Assembly (NCBI GenBank): GCA_015056885.1
Contig: SVFL01000002.1
Location: forward strand, 1 to 64,000
DNA from: Lachnospiraceae bacterium
GTDB taxonomy: Bacteria > Bacillota > Clostridia > Lachnospirales > Lachnospiraceae
Direction of reading: 5' to 3'
Length of the DNA: 64,000 nt
Shown here: one piece after another, positions 28,181-37,716 of the stretch
How positions within the stretch are numbered: position 1 is the stretch's first letter
How the letters are laid out: each line of letters begins with the position of its first letter
Program-made: the position numbers and the translations under genes
Notes under the pieces: generated by a model
Told to the model about the DNA's origin: nothing
Database searches by the model: none
The model's input: only the letters and a program-made list of their open reading frames with translations

Positions 28181-28552
28181 ATGGCGAATATATCAGATGC
28201 AGAATGGAAGATTATGAATGTGTTATGGGAGCAGTCACCCTGTACCATTACACAGTTGACAAAGACATTGGCAGAGTCTACCGGTTGGACCAAGCATACG
28301 ATAATAACGCTCTTGAAGCGTCTGGAGGAGAAGGATGCAGTCTATTATGAGGAAGGTGGAAAAGCAAAGCAGTATTATGCGAAGCTTCCGCAAAATGAAG
28401 TGGTAATAGAGGAAACCAAACACTTTTTGGACAAAACTTTTAAGGGAAGACTTGGCTTAATGATGAATGCCATGATTCGGGAGGAAGCGATTACCAAAGA
28501 GGAAATTGATGAGCTGTATCAGATTCTGGAAAACAGCAAAGCGGGGGAATAA
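28181..28552 (+). CDS. BlaI/MecI/CopY family transcriptional repressor
   Basis: A winged-helix repressor of 123 residues. The typical opening ISDAEWKIMNVLWEQSPCTI and the recognition helix region TGWTKHTIITLLKRLEEKD are present, followed by a helical dimerisation tail (EEAITKEEIDELYQILE). BlaI proteins repress beta-lactamase or stress genes until cut by a partner M56 protease. That partner gene starts 4 bases downstream, so the two form a sensor-repressor pair. Targets probably include this same cluster (inference). AAGGAAG lies upstream. Confidence 0.93.
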   Translation: MANISDAEWKIMNVLWEQSPCTITQLTKTLAESTGWTKHTIITLLKRLEEKDAVYYEEGGKAKQYYAKLPQNEVVIEETKHFLDKTFKGRLGLMMNAMIREEAITKEEIDELYQILENSKAGE

Positions 28553-28555
28553 CAG

Positions 28556-30526
28556 ATGATGGGAAGCATGGGGAGCTTTACGGATAATTATATCAGGTGC
28601 CTGTTGGGAGTCAGTTTCATTGCTGTGGCAATTATGCTTGTCAGGAAATTGGCGGGTTCTAAAATGTCGAGGCGGTTCGTTTACGGAATGTGGCTGGCGG
28701 TTCCGATTTTTATGTGTGTCAGTCCTTTTGTGAGACTGACGCTACCGGAATCCGTTACAGGGGCTATGGCTGCAGTGGTTTCACAGATGGAGGATACTCG
28801 GTCTGCTGAAACCGAAGAATCCATAGAAAATACAAATGTGCAGGAAACGGTAAGTGCAGCGGAAATTGCAGATGTGCCGGCAACCGAACAATCAGAAACC
28901 GACATATCAGAAACCAATGGAATGCAGGTTGCTGATACCGATTTGCGTATGCAGGAAAAATCGGATGTACATAAGGTAAGTGTGGTAACGATACTGGGTG
29001 TGTTTTATTGGAGTATTGTTGCACTGCTTGCGGCAGTTGTTTTATGGGTAAATATACGGTTTGTGGTACATTGCAGAAAACAGCGGGAATATTGGTGTCA
29101 GTCAGCCGGGAAGCTGGCGGTATATCGTTTGCAGGGCATTTTTTCACCTTTTTTGATGGGAAGATGCATATATGTTCCGGAAGGTTTGGAGGATGATGAG
29201 TTTCGCTATGCTGTTTTGCATGAGGAGGGGCATTTTAAGCATGGAGATGCTCTTTGGGTGGTAGTGAGATATGTGATTTTGATTCTCTATTTTTATAATC
29301 CGATTATTTGGTTGGCTTTTCGATATTCCGGCTATGATTGCGAGCTTGCCTGTGACGAGGAAGTAATGCAGTCCATTCAGGCAAAGGAGAAAAAGGCTTA
29401 TGGTGGTTGTCTGCTGAACACCATAGAGAAAAGGATGGGATTTGCCAACGGAGTTTTGTTGTCCACCAATATGAAGTCCAATAAATTTTTGCTGAGGGAG
29501 CGTATCGAGAATATTGCAAACGGTGGTAAGAAAAGCGTTTTGGTGATGTTTGTGGCAGCCGGTTTAGTGGTTGGAGTTGCGGGAGTTTCCCTGATGGAAG
29601 AAACGACTGAAGCCGCAGAAGAGCAGGTTGCTTCGCAGGAAAAAACGATGTCGGACACGGAAGAGACTGTCTCTGATGGAGAAAATACTTCGGACATTGT
29701 AGCATATGGGGACGATGTTCAGGCGTGTTTGGAAATATGGAGCAGACCTGTGGAGGAGACCGAAGAAACCTACACCATTGAAGAAAATGGAAGAGAGGTG
29801 GAATTAACAGTTGATGAGTCGAGACCGGAGTTCTTGGGAAAATGCGTGGGAGAAACGGTTTTGCTGGTAGAGGAGTTCGGTGGTACAGAGTATAAGTATT
29901 TTTATACCATTCTCGGAATAAATGAAGAGGCAGGAATGTCCTATCAGTTACCGGAAGACTGGAATTATGAGCTTGAGACCACACAAGAGGGTTCCATTCA
30001 AAATAATCAGGAGGATTGGCATGGTTACAGAATGTTTTATGTCAATGCTGATGCGTCTTCTACATTGCCGCCTCAGGGAGAAAATGGTTATTCGCCGACC
30101 AATCTTACCGTTCCGGCATCTTTCTGCACCTGGGCAGAGGGAGCAGAGGGTGATGGTATTGGTGAATATGTGGAAATCCGGGAATTGTATATGGGACCGG
30201 GAAAGGATGTGCTTACATTCCAGCAGATATGTATTGAAAACGGCTATGCAGAAACACCAAAAAAGTGGCAGGAGAATAACAGGGTAAAGAGCCTGAAGAT
30301 GTATTATGGGGATGTCTATATGGGTACCATTGCCCTTCAGGACACTATAAATCCCCAGTATATTGACCTAACACCTCTGCAGCTGACGGTGCAAAACGGA
30401 CGAGAAGCATGTTTTCGGTTTGAAATAGCAGAAGTATATGAAGGTAGCAAGTATGATGATACCTGTATTACCACAATAGCAATTGATTTTGGCGGAAATG
30501 AGGAAGCGTTTGTATGGGAAGAATGA
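28556..30526 (+). CDS. M56 (BlaR1-type) metalloprotease with atypical sensor domain
   Basis: The N-terminal membrane domain has about four helices and the zinc-protease motif His222-Glu-x-x-His226 (VLHEEGHFKHGD). The downstream CELACDEEVMQSI segment supplies the third ligand. A further helix (VLVMFVAAGLVVGVAGVSL) leads to an extracytoplasmic C-terminal region. Instead of a penicillin-binding domain, that region holds one YGDxVQ...VGETV...FYTILGI module like those in the flanking lipoproteins, then about 180 unrecognised residues. BlaR1-type proteins cleave a BlaI repressor upon signal; here the signal is unlikely to be a beta-lactam. ATG 28556 and 28559 are both possible. Confidence 0.85.
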   Translation: MMGSMGSFTDNYIRCLLGVSFIAVAIMLVRKLAGSKMSRRFVYGMWLAVPIFMCVSPFVRLTLPESVTGAMAAVVSQMEDTRSAETEESIENTNVQETVSAAEIADVPATEQSETDISETNGMQVADTDLRMQEKSDVHKVSVVTILGVFYWSIVALLAAVVLWVNIRFVVHCRKQREYWCQSAGKLAVYRLQGIFSPFLMGRCIYVPEGLEDDEFRYAVLHEEGHFKHGDALWVVVRYVILILYFYNPIIWLAFRYSGYDCELACDEEVMQSIQAKEKKAYGGCLLNTIEKRMGFANGVLLSTNMKSNKFLLRERIENIANGGKKSVLVMFVAAGLVVGVAGVSLMEETTEAAEEQVASQEKTMSDTEETVSDGENTSDIVAYGDDVQACLEIWSRPVEETEETYTIEENGREVELTVDESRPEFLGKCVGETVLLVEEFGGTEYKYFYTILGINEEAGMSYQLPEDWNYELETTQEGSIQNNQEDWHGYRMFYVNADASSTLPPQGENGYSPTNLTVPASFCTWAEGAEGDGIGEYVEIRELYMGPGKDVLTFQQICIENGYAETPKKWQENNRVKSLKMYYGDVYMGTIALQDTINPQYIDLTPLQLTVQNGREACFRFEIAEVYEGSKYDDTCITTIAIDFGGNEEAFVWEE

Positions 30527-31731
30527 GTCAAAAAAGGGTAAGTTTGTTTATGGCAGTAGCAATGTTTTGCATGTTTGCCGGGTGTGGTTTGAAAGAGCCT
30601 GTGGATGAAAGTATGCCGGAAGAGTCAATAAGTCAAAGCACTGAGCAGGAAAGCAGTGCAAGTGAGGCTTTGGAATCTGTGCAGGAAGAAGTTTTGACAG
30701 AGAATGACGATTCACCGGCAATTCAGTATGGTGACATGATTCAGGTGTCGCTAATGGTGAGTGAGCAAAAGGGTGTAGTTGAGGATCTGGGGGAGTCTGA
30801 AATTGTGGTGGCAGAGACTTCAAAGGAGTTTCAGCCGGAATATGCGCCCACAGAGGAAGTGATTGCCAAGAATGTGGAGAAAGCAATCGGTAAGCATGTG
30901 GGAGACACCTTTACTTTGTGGTATGAGGGCGGAGACGGAAGATATGCCTATGAATATACCATTCTTGAGATTATGGATAAGCCGGCAGATGTGGTCAGTT
31001 ATGGGGATCGTATTCAAACCTCTTGCGTAAAAAAGATTTCCGGTGATGAGTATCACGGTGGAGTAGAAAACAAAGAGGAGGCAGAATTAACGGTTTCTGT
31101 ATCAGATTATCGGTTTAATGCATTTGAGATGGGGTGTGATTGGCAGAAGGCGGAAGAGAATGTTGCACAAGTCCTTGGAAAAGGGGTAGGGGATACGTTT
31201 AGCATTGAGTACGAAACTACAGATGGTTATATGATTTGTGAATATACCATACTGGGAATTGAGAAGTGTGTGGAATATGGTGATAATATCAAAGTGTCCT
31301 GCAGATGGAGCAGTTTTTTGGCGGGTGGAGAACAACGGACCGATGTGTATGAGTCCGTGGAACTGCCTGTCTGGTCTAAGCAACCTGCCATTAGTATGGA
31401 AGGTAATGAATTGTCAGTGGAATTGACGCGTGGTTTATTTCAGGAGCTGATGGGCAAAAAGGTTGGAGATACCGTTTTGGTTTGCGATGAGAATATGGAT
31501 ATGCTAACAAGATATACTTTGACAATTATGGACGTGTCTAATCAGCCGGAAGGTGAGGCCGATTTGAGCGGAAAAGAATATTTTCTGGCGAAAAAGGATG
31601 ATATGGAAGTTTATTGCAGTGTTAGCGACGTAGGTTATTGGGTTCTCGTAAATGATAGTGAACAAAAAATAATGCATGAGTATTATTGGAGCGAAGATTG
31701 TATTGATTATAATGGCAGTTATGCATATTAG
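30523..31731 (+). CDS. Lipoprotein with FKBP-like modules, paralogue of 26627
   Basis: Lipobox FAGC at Cys21. It has three modules like those of the 26627 protein and a shorter tail. The first module is about 93% identical in DNA to bases 26845-27120, much more than the remaining modules, which points to recent duplication or gene conversion. ATG 30523 overlaps the stop of the M56 gene (ATGA), so translation is coupled; ATG 30514 is an alternative. Function is unknown, but co-location with the BlaI/M56 pair suggests it is a regulated or sensed surface component. Confidence 0.7.
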   Translation: MSQKRVSLFMAVAMFCMFAGCGLKEPVDESMPEESISQSTEQESSASEALESVQEEVLTENDDSPAIQYGDMIQVSLMVSEQKGVVEDLGESEIVVAETSKEFQPEYAPTEEVIAKNVEKAIGKHVGDTFTLWYEGGDGRYAYEYTILEIMDKPADVVSYGDRIQTSCVKKISGDEYHGGVENKEEAELTVSVSDYRFNAFEMGCDWQKAEENVAQVLGKGVGDTFSIEYETTDGYMICEYTILGIEKCVEYGDNIKVSCRWSSFLAGGEQRTDVYESVELPVWSKQPAISMEGNELSVELTRGLFQELMGKKVGDTVLVCDENMDMLTRYTLTIMDVSNQPEGEADLSGKEYFLAKKDDMEVYCSVSDVGYWVLVNDSEQKIMHEYYWSEDCIDYNGSYAY

Positions 31732-31740
31732 ACCCAAAAG

Positions 31741-31780
31741 CGGGCATGGGAGCAGCAATGGCAAATCCCATGCCCGTTCT
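31741..31780 (+). terminator. Intrinsic terminator
   Basis: The stem CGGGCATGGGA (31741-31751) with TCCCATGCCCG (31766-31776) is followed by TTCTT. It closes the lipoprotein/BlaI/M56 cluster. Confidence 0.85.
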
Positions 31781-31855
31781 TGCTGAATAAGCATATTTGT
31801 GATAAAATGACTCTATATATGCCAAAATGGATTTGAAAGGATGTCAGGAGACTAT

Positions 31856-33508
31856 ATGACAAGACTTTGGAAAGATTTAAAGTGGTTTTTGGATAAAAAG
31901 GTTTATTGGATTTTGCTGTCCCTTACGGCAGTTTGCGGTTATGGATTTTCCATCGTGCAGCCCAGTATTGGTATTGATGATACGGCGGTGGCCCTTTATC
32001 TGGAGGATGGGTTGGAGGTCACCATGGGCAGATGGACGGTTTATTGGCTGAATAAATTGTTCCATGTGTCAGATTTTGCGCCTTTTATGACAGAACTTGT
32101 TGGGGTATTGTTTTTGATGCTGGCAGCGACTATACTGAATGTAGTGCTAAGGCGTCTGGTGGGTGAGAAGTCCGGTGTTTTGGCTTCTACGATATTTGCC
32201 TGTGCCTTTGTATCCAATCCCATTATCAGCGAAGTGTTTGTGTATTATTGGCATGATGGAGTGGGGCTTGGATATGTGTTGTCGGCGTTAGCGCTCCTGT
32301 TTTTCCATGAAGCCATGGAGGGCAAAGGCAAGGCAAGATGGTTGGCATTTGGAAAGAGTCTGTTGTTTGTATGGGCGGCAGTAGGATGTTATGAGTCCTT
32401 TTTGATCCTCTATATTCTGGGAATCATTGTGATTGTATTCCTCTGGGGCATGGAGGATGCAGCTCGTCTTCGCCTGAAAAATATTGCCGGTTTCCTGGCG
32501 GTGGGTGCGGTGCTATGTCTGGGCTGTGTATTGCTTCGAAGTGTTATGATTGCCTTTACGACACAAGTCTTTGGACTGGAAGGAGTAATGGATGGTCTGA
32601 AGCAGGAGCAGCGCGGTTTAGGCGAGATGATGGTGCTTTTTGTGGAAGGTGGTCTGGACAACCTGATTATGCTGGTGAAGCGTTTCTGGGTGGTATATCA
32701 TCTTAATGCCATTGTATATCTGCCGGTTACGGTTTATGAACTTGCCTGTGTAATCTTTGGTGTGGCGAGTGTGATTCTTATGGTGCGCAAGAAGAATATC
32801 TGGTATCTCGTGCTTTTTGTGGGAATGTTGATTGCGCCCTTTTTGTTGACTTTGGCGGAGATGCGAGTGTCTTATTACCGCTCCTGTCAGTATTTGCCCT
32901 TTTTTGCGGCAGTGGGTCTGTGGCTGTTGTGCATGAATCTTAGCAGAATTGGCAATAAGCGCAAAGTTGCAAGTGTATGCGCAGGGTTAATTGCTCTTGT
33001 GGTGGTGTGGAATCAGGCGGAAAGCTTGAATCGTAGTTTTTATACGGATTACAGAAAGTATGAGACGACCAAGGAGTTTTTGCTGGAGATAGCTCATGAG
33101 GTGGAACGTGAGTACGGTGCAGGTGTACCTTTGGTATTTACCGGTCATTATGAAACTCCTTATGAGCTGCGCAAGGATTATTATGTGCCCTATGGTTCCA
33201 AGGAGTATCAGATGATTGCTACCATTACAGACAAAATAGACCCTCATTTGAAAGAAAAATATTTTGCTCCTCAAGGATACAGTTTTGTAGGAGAAGCAAG
33301 CTTCCCGATGATCCAGTGGGGATTTGATGCCTTTGACGGCACCAACAGGGAGATGCATAATTTCTTGAAAATGCATGGACATTCCTTTCTTCTGGTCACA
33401 GATGAAGAAGTGATAAAAGAAGCGAATGAAATCGGTACAACCATGCCGGAGTGGCCCGCAGAAGGGTCTGTTACACAACAGGAGGGGTATGTACTGGTTC
33501 ATATATAA
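31856..33508 (+). CDS. GtrII-like membrane glucosyltransferase-type protein
   Basis: A polytopic membrane protein of 550 residues with around 11 hydrophobic segments. It fits the glucosyltransferase (GtrII) family that uses lipid-linked sugars to decorate surface polymers. The early extracytoplasmic acidic motif QPSIGIDDTAVALYLEDG sits after the first helix, where the catalytic acidic residues of GT-C enzymes usually lie. The C-terminal ~130 residues form a soluble domain (VFTGHYETPYELRKDYYVPY). ATG 31856 has CAGGAG 5 bases upstream; ATG 31841 has its site too close. The sugar and acceptor are unknown. Confidence 0.75.
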   Translation: MTRLWKDLKWFLDKKVYWILLSLTAVCGYGFSIVQPSIGIDDTAVALYLEDGLEVTMGRWTVYWLNKLFHVSDFAPFMTELVGVLFLMLAATILNVVLRRLVGEKSGVLASTIFACAFVSNPIISEVFVYYWHDGVGLGYVLSALALLFFHEAMEGKGKARWLAFGKSLLFVWAAVGCYESFLILYILGIIVIVFLWGMEDAARLRLKNIAGFLAVGAVLCLGCVLLRSVMIAFTTQVFGLEGVMDGLKQEQRGLGEMMVLFVEGGLDNLIMLVKRFWVVYHLNAIVYLPVTVYELACVIFGVASVILMVRKKNIWYLVLFVGMLIAPFLLTLAEMRVSYYRSCQYLPFFAAVGLWLLCMNLSRIGNKRKVASVCAGLIALVVVWNQAESLNRSFYTDYRKYETTKEFLLEIAHEVEREYGAGVPLVFTGHYETPYELRKDYYVPYGSKEYQMIATITDKIDPHLKEKYFAPQGYSFVGEASFPMIQWGFDAFDGTNREMHNFLKMHGHSFLLVTDEEVIKEANEIGTTMPEWPAEGSVTQQEGYVLVHI

Positions 33509-33512
33509 ATTG

Positions 33513-33664
33513 TAACTATTCAGAGCCATGTGAATTTATGAAAACAGACCGAGTAAGCTTGCTTACAAAGGGCTATTTTCATAAATTCATATGGCGAGAA
33601 GCACACATGAGCAAAAGGAAAGCCTCGAAGAGGCGATTTTGTGAATGGGGGCTCTGAATAGTTA
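33513..33664. repeat. Three-way-junction-like inverted repeat element
   Basis: Outer arms TAACTATTCAGAGCC (33513-33527) and GGCTCTGAATAGTTA (33650-33664) are perfectly complementary. Inside are a 19-bp stem with one wobble (33526-33544 with 33576-33594) capped by GTAAGCTTGCTTAC, and a second hairpin GCCTCGAAGAGGC. The order of stems and the TGAATGGG near the 3' end resemble the element between groES and groEL. It fills most of the 218-base gap between two genes and has no reading frame of its own. Confidence 0.8.
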
Positions 33665-33726
33665 TTATAAAATAACAATAAGAGTAGTTTGAAAACGAAT
33701 GTTTCAAACTGGAATGGAGGTCAATC

Positions 33727-35271
33727 ATGAGTGAACAGAGAACTTATTCAAACCCGGTACAGAGAGGATTTTTCCCGGATCCTTCCGTTATCAGAGTGGG
33801 AGAGGACTATTACATGGTCAACTCCAGTTTTCAGTATTTTCCGGCGATTCCTATTTCTCATTCCAAGGATATGGTGCATTGGCATATTATTGGTCATGCT
33901 ATTTGTAATCCGGAGTGGCTTGATTTGAGTGACATCAGGGATTCTCATGGTATCTGGGCTCCTGACATTGAATATGTGGACGGAAAGTTTTATATTTATG
34001 CAACACTTCGTTTGAATGCGGACGGTAAGCGTGATAATAATGTGATGCGTCGCCAGCTGGTGATGGTGTCTGATAAGCCGGAGGGACCTTACAGTAAGCC
34101 GGTTTGTCTGGAAGTGGATGATATTGATCCATCCCTTTTTGTGGATGATGACGGCAGCAAATATATGATTATTGCCAAGGCAGCACAGACAGTACCCTTA
34201 ACGCCGGATGGTCTGGCAGTGGCAGGGCCTGTAAAGGTGGCTTGGGAAGGCACCGGAGAGCGTTGTTCTGAGGGCCCCCACATGATGAAGAAGGATGGTT
34301 ATTATTATGCAATCGTGGCAGAGGGTGGTACCGGTTACGGTCACGGTATTAATGTGGGAAGAAGCACTTCACTGTATGGAGAGTATGAGTGTTCTCCTTA
34401 CAACCCTGTAATGCGTCAGTTGGACCCCAAGGCACCCATTCAGCGTGCAGGACATGGCAAGCTTGTGCAGGATCAGAACGGTGACTGGTGGTGCTATTAT
34501 CTCTGTGGCAGACCCAATGAGGGCAATTATACCACTGTTGGCAGAGAATCTGCATTGGACCCTGTTCAGTGGACAGAGGACGGATGGTTTACTATCAATG
34601 AAGGCAAGGGACCCAGTCTGACTCAGATTGCGCCTAATTTGCCTGAGGTGGTATATGAGAGAAATCTGTTTGATAATTTTGATGATGAAAAGTTGAATCT
34701 GGAGTGGGAGTTTGTTCGTAATCCGGACAATGGTTCCTGGTCCTTGACAGAGCGACCCGGACATTTTCGTATTTGGACCAGAGATGGTCAGTTAAATGAG
34801 ATTCGTTCTAAAAATACTTTGCTGCGCAGAGAGCAGGAGCTTTCCTATGTGGCAGAGACCAAGGTGGAGTATTATCCGGACAGAGACGGTGAGCAGGCAG
34901 GACTTACCTGTTATTATAGCACGGCTACCTACGCAAGATGTGCAGTATGTTACGAGGGTGGCCGCAAGCTTCAGCTGGTGATTAACCGCAATCATGGCGA
35001 GGAGCTGATGGCAGAGGTAGAAAATATCCCTGAGCAGCCCATTTACCTGAAAGTGGTAGTTGAAAAGCTGACCAGAAGCTTTTATTATAGTCTTGATGGT
35101 CAGGAGTGGAAATTGGTAGGCGTGCTGGAAAATTGCATTTATCTGTGCGATGAGGGCGTGCCTGATGATCCTAAGCGTCATACCGGTACATTGGTTGGAA
35201 TTTATGCCAACAATGGCGGTTGTGGTTGTCGCAAGGCTGCTGATTTTGATTATTTTAAGTATGAGGATTAA
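33727..35271 (+). CDS. GH43 family glycoside hydrolase (beta-xylosidase/arabinosidase-like)
   Basis: An intracellular family 43 enzyme: no signal peptide in 514 residues. The five-bladed propeller carries the catalytic base Asp18 in FFPDPSVI, a conserved Asp in GIWAPDIEYV, and the general acid Glu182 in RCSEGPHMM. A C-terminal beta-sandwich (from about residue 315, with FDNFDDEKLNLEWEF) is typical of long GH43 enzymes that act on xylo-oligosaccharides or arabinosides. GGAGG precedes ATG 33727. No transporter or sugar regulator is adjacent. The exact substrate is not determined by these motifs. Confidence 0.92.
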   Translation: MSEQRTYSNPVQRGFFPDPSVIRVGEDYYMVNSSFQYFPAIPISHSKDMVHWHIIGHAICNPEWLDLSDIRDSHGIWAPDIEYVDGKFYIYATLRLNADGKRDNNVMRRQLVMVSDKPEGPYSKPVCLEVDDIDPSLFVDDDGSKYMIIAKAAQTVPLTPDGLAVAGPVKVAWEGTGERCSEGPHMMKKDGYYYAIVAEGGTGYGHGINVGRSTSLYGEYECSPYNPVMRQLDPKAPIQRAGHGKLVQDQNGDWWCYYLCGRPNEGNYTTVGRESALDPVQWTEDGWFTINEGKGPSLTQIAPNLPEVVYERNLFDNFDDEKLNLEWEFVRNPDNGSWSLTERPGHFRIWTRDGQLNEIRSKNTLLRREQELSYVAETKVEYYPDRDGEQAGLTCYYSTATYARCAVCYEGGRKLQLVINRNHGEELMAEVENIPEQPIYLKVVVEKLTRSFYYSLDGQEWKLVGVLENCIYLCDEGVPDDPKRHTGTLVGIYANNGGCGCRKAADFDYFKYED

Positions 35272-35285
35272 CCGGAGGACGGAAT

Positions 35286-36551
35286 ATGTCACAGGAAAAT
35301 AGTGCTTCTGTTAGGGAGGCACTGCCGGAAATTGAAGAGTGTCTGGAGCGGATTTTGGAAGGGCTTGGACTGAATGACCGGGAGGTCGGTGAAGGCACGC
35401 AACCAATACAGGAGGTTTCTATTGAGGATGCTGTGGGTTGTGTGCTGGCGGAGACGGTGCATTCCGGTATGTCAGTGCCGCCCTTTCCGAAATCTGCCAT
35501 GGATGGCTATGCAGTCCGCGCGCAGGATTTGGAGGGCGCATCTAAGGATAGTCCGGTTGTTCTTAAGGTGCAGGGAGAGCTTTTGGCAGGCGATTATGAA
35601 GAATTGCCCTATAAGGAGGCTACGGCAGTTCGTGTTATGACCGGAGCCTATGTGCCTGAAGGTTATGATGCAGTAGTAAAACAGGAAGATACGGACTATG
35701 GTGCAGAACAGGTATCCGTTTACACTTCCGTCAAACCTTATATGAATTACTGTAAGGTTGGAGAGGATATCCGGGAAGGTGATGTGGTTGTACAGCAGGG
35801 AACCAGACTGACTCCTGTGCATATTGGATTACTTGCCGGTGTGGGATTGGACACGGTACGTGTACATGTACCGATAAAGGTGGCAATTATTTGTACCGGA
35901 ACGGAGCTTTGTGAGGCCGGGGAGTCGCTTCCCAAGGGAAAAATATATAATAATATTTCACATATTCTGGCGGCGGGTATCCGCAGGGAAGGCTTGCAGG
36001 TGGTTTCAAGGCAGTTGTGTGCAGATGAAGAAAATGTGTTGTCTGAGAAGTTGAGGGAGGCTTTAAATATTGCGGATGTGGTGATTACCACCGGGGCAGT
36101 TTCTGTGGGCAAAAAGGATATCGTACCCGATGTGCTTACCGGAATTGGAGCAGATATTTTATTTCGAAGGGCGAATATTCAGCCCGGGACACCGACCACG
36201 GCTAGTGTGAAGGAAGGCAAACTGATTTTGAGCCTGTCGGGCAATCCCTATGCAGCCATTGTAAATTTTGAGATTTATTTTTGGGCGGTAGTGGCGCGGA
36301 TGATGGGCCACGAAAGCTTTAATGTGAAAACGGAGACGGCTGTTTTGCAGAATGAGTATGGGAAAGTGAATCGTATGCGCCGGTTTGTCCGGGCAAAGGC
36401 AGAGAATGGTAAGGTGTATTTACCTACTGGCGTACATGCTTCTTCGGTGATTCACAATCTCACAGAGTGTAATTGCTTTATTGATTTGGAGCCCGGAAGA
36501 AGTGTAAATGTGGGCGACGAGGTGCGCATCCGCTATATTAAGGGAATGTAG
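35286..36551 (+). CDS. moeA: Molybdopterin molybdenumtransferase
   Basis: MoeA inserts molybdate into adenylated molybdopterin. Conserved parts seen: PPFPKSAMDGYAVRA, the RVMTGAYVPEGYDAVV segment, IICTGTELCEAGE, the MoCF-binding loop TTGAVSVGKKD and LSLSGNPYAAIVNFE. The length of 421 residues is normal. It opens a long rightward run of molybdenum-cofactor, molybdate-transport, hydrogenase and formate-dehydrogenase genes. It begins 14 bases after the GH43 gene but is functionally unrelated to it. Confidence 0.95.
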   Translation: MSQENSASVREALPEIEECLERILEGLGLNDREVGEGTQPIQEVSIEDAVGCVLAETVHSGMSVPPFPKSAMDGYAVRAQDLEGASKDSPVVLKVQGELLAGDYEELPYKEATAVRVMTGAYVPEGYDAVVKQEDTDYGAEQVSVYTSVKPYMNYCKVGEDIREGDVVVQQGTRLTPVHIGLLAGVGLDTVRVHVPIKVAIICTGTELCEAGESLPKGKIYNNISHILAAGIRREGLQVVSRQLCADEENVLSEKLREALNIADVVITTGAVSVGKKDIVPDVLTGIGADILFRRANIQPGTPTTASVKEGKLILSLSGNPYAAIVNFEIYFWAVVARMMGHESFNVKTETAVLQNEYGKVNRMRRFVRAKAENGKVYLPTGVHASSVIHNLTECNCFIDLEPGRSVNVGDEVRIRYIKGM

Positions 36552-36618
36552 GATGTTGACAAAATAACGCAATATGTTTAGAGTGGTTATATATTTACAG
36601 TAACAGAGTGGATAAGTG

Positions 36619-37674
36619 ATGACAAGAGCAATCAGTGTGGGTGTTCTTGCCGGCGGCAAGAGCACCCGTATGGGACAAAATAAGGCTCTCATGGAATGGG
36701 AGTCCAAGCGGTTTATCGACCGCATCTGCGATGAGCTTGGTGGCTTTTCGCAGGTGCTTATTTCTGCTGCTGCCAAGGGAGACTATGAATATTTGGGCCT
36801 TCCTGTGGTTTATGATGAACACGCGGATATTGGTCCCATGGAGGGTATCTATCAGATTTTGTCTGCGGCGAATGAAGAGTATGTATTTATTTGTGCGGCG
36901 GATATGCCTTTTATCAAAAAGGAACTGGTGGAATACATGGCGGAATTTATTTCCTCAGACTATGACTGTTATTGTCTGGTGGATGAGGATCATATTCATC
37001 CCTTGTGTGCCATTTATTCCAAGAAGATGCTGGATGTGATAAAGGAGCAGATTGAGAGCGGTCATTATCGTCTTTTGAATGTGCTTCGTGCAGTGCGCAC
37101 TAAATATATCAGTTTGGAGAAATCCTGCTTTGATAAGCAGGTTGTGAGAAATATCAATACAAGGGAGGAGTATGCTCGTCTGGTACTTCCCATTGTATTT
37201 TGTGTCAGTGGAATTAAAGACAGTGGTAAAACAGGCCTGATTGTGAAACTTATCAATGAGTTTATCGGTGAGGCTTATTCGGTTGCGGTTATCAAGCATG
37301 ATGGTCACGAATATGTCATGGATTATGAAGGCACGGACACAGCCAGATTTGCTGAGGCGGGGGCAGTGTGTACCGGGATTTTTTCGGGTACGCAGTATTC
37401 CCTGAATGGTAAGGGGCAGGTAGATGAGCGGGAGCTCATGACCCGATGTGGCAAGGCAGACGTGTATATTTTGGAGGGGCTGAAAAAATCGGCTTATCCC
37501 AAGATAGAGGTGGTGCGAAAGGAGAAATCTTCTGCGTCTGTCTGTGACGAAAAGACTTTGATATGCATAGCAACCGATGTAGTATCCCAGGAAGATGTGA
37601 AGTGCCCGGTATTTGGCATGGATGATGTTCAGGGGATTTTTTTATGCGTAAAAAAATATTTTGGTCTGGAGTAG
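36619..37674 (+). CDS. mobAB: MobA-MobB fusion (molybdenum cofactor guanylyltransferase)
   Basis: The N-terminal half (residues 1-190) is MobA, which transfers GMP from GTP to molybdopterin: SVGVLAGGKSTRMGQNKALM and CAADMPFIKKELVEYM. The C-terminal half (~193-351) is MobB, a P-loop GTP-binding helper: Walker A in VSGIKDSGKTGLIVKL, then AVIKHDGHEY and DVYILEGLKKS. The product would be the bis-MGD form used by formate dehydrogenases, which fits the downstream fdh gene. ATG 36619 is preferred over GTG 36616. No strong ribosome site is visible. Confidence 0.94.
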   Translation: MTRAISVGVLAGGKSTRMGQNKALMEWESKRFIDRICDELGGFSQVLISAAAKGDYEYLGLPVVYDEHADIGPMEGIYQILSAANEEYVFICAADMPFIKKELVEYMAEFISSDYDCYCLVDEDHIHPLCAIYSKKMLDVIKEQIESGHYRLLNVLRAVRTKYISLEKSCFDKQVVRNINTREEYARLVLPIVFCVSGIKDSGKTGLIVKLINEFIGEAYSVAVIKHDGHEYVMDYEGTDTARFAEAGAVCTGIFSGTQYSLNGKGQVDERELMTRCGKADVYILEGLKKSAYPKIEVVRKEKSSASVCDEKTLICIATDVVSQEDVKCPVFGMDDVQGIFLCVKKYFGLE

Positions 37675-37716
37675 AACAGTTGGATGCGCTTCGGGCTGTT
37701 AAAAAGGATGAATACT

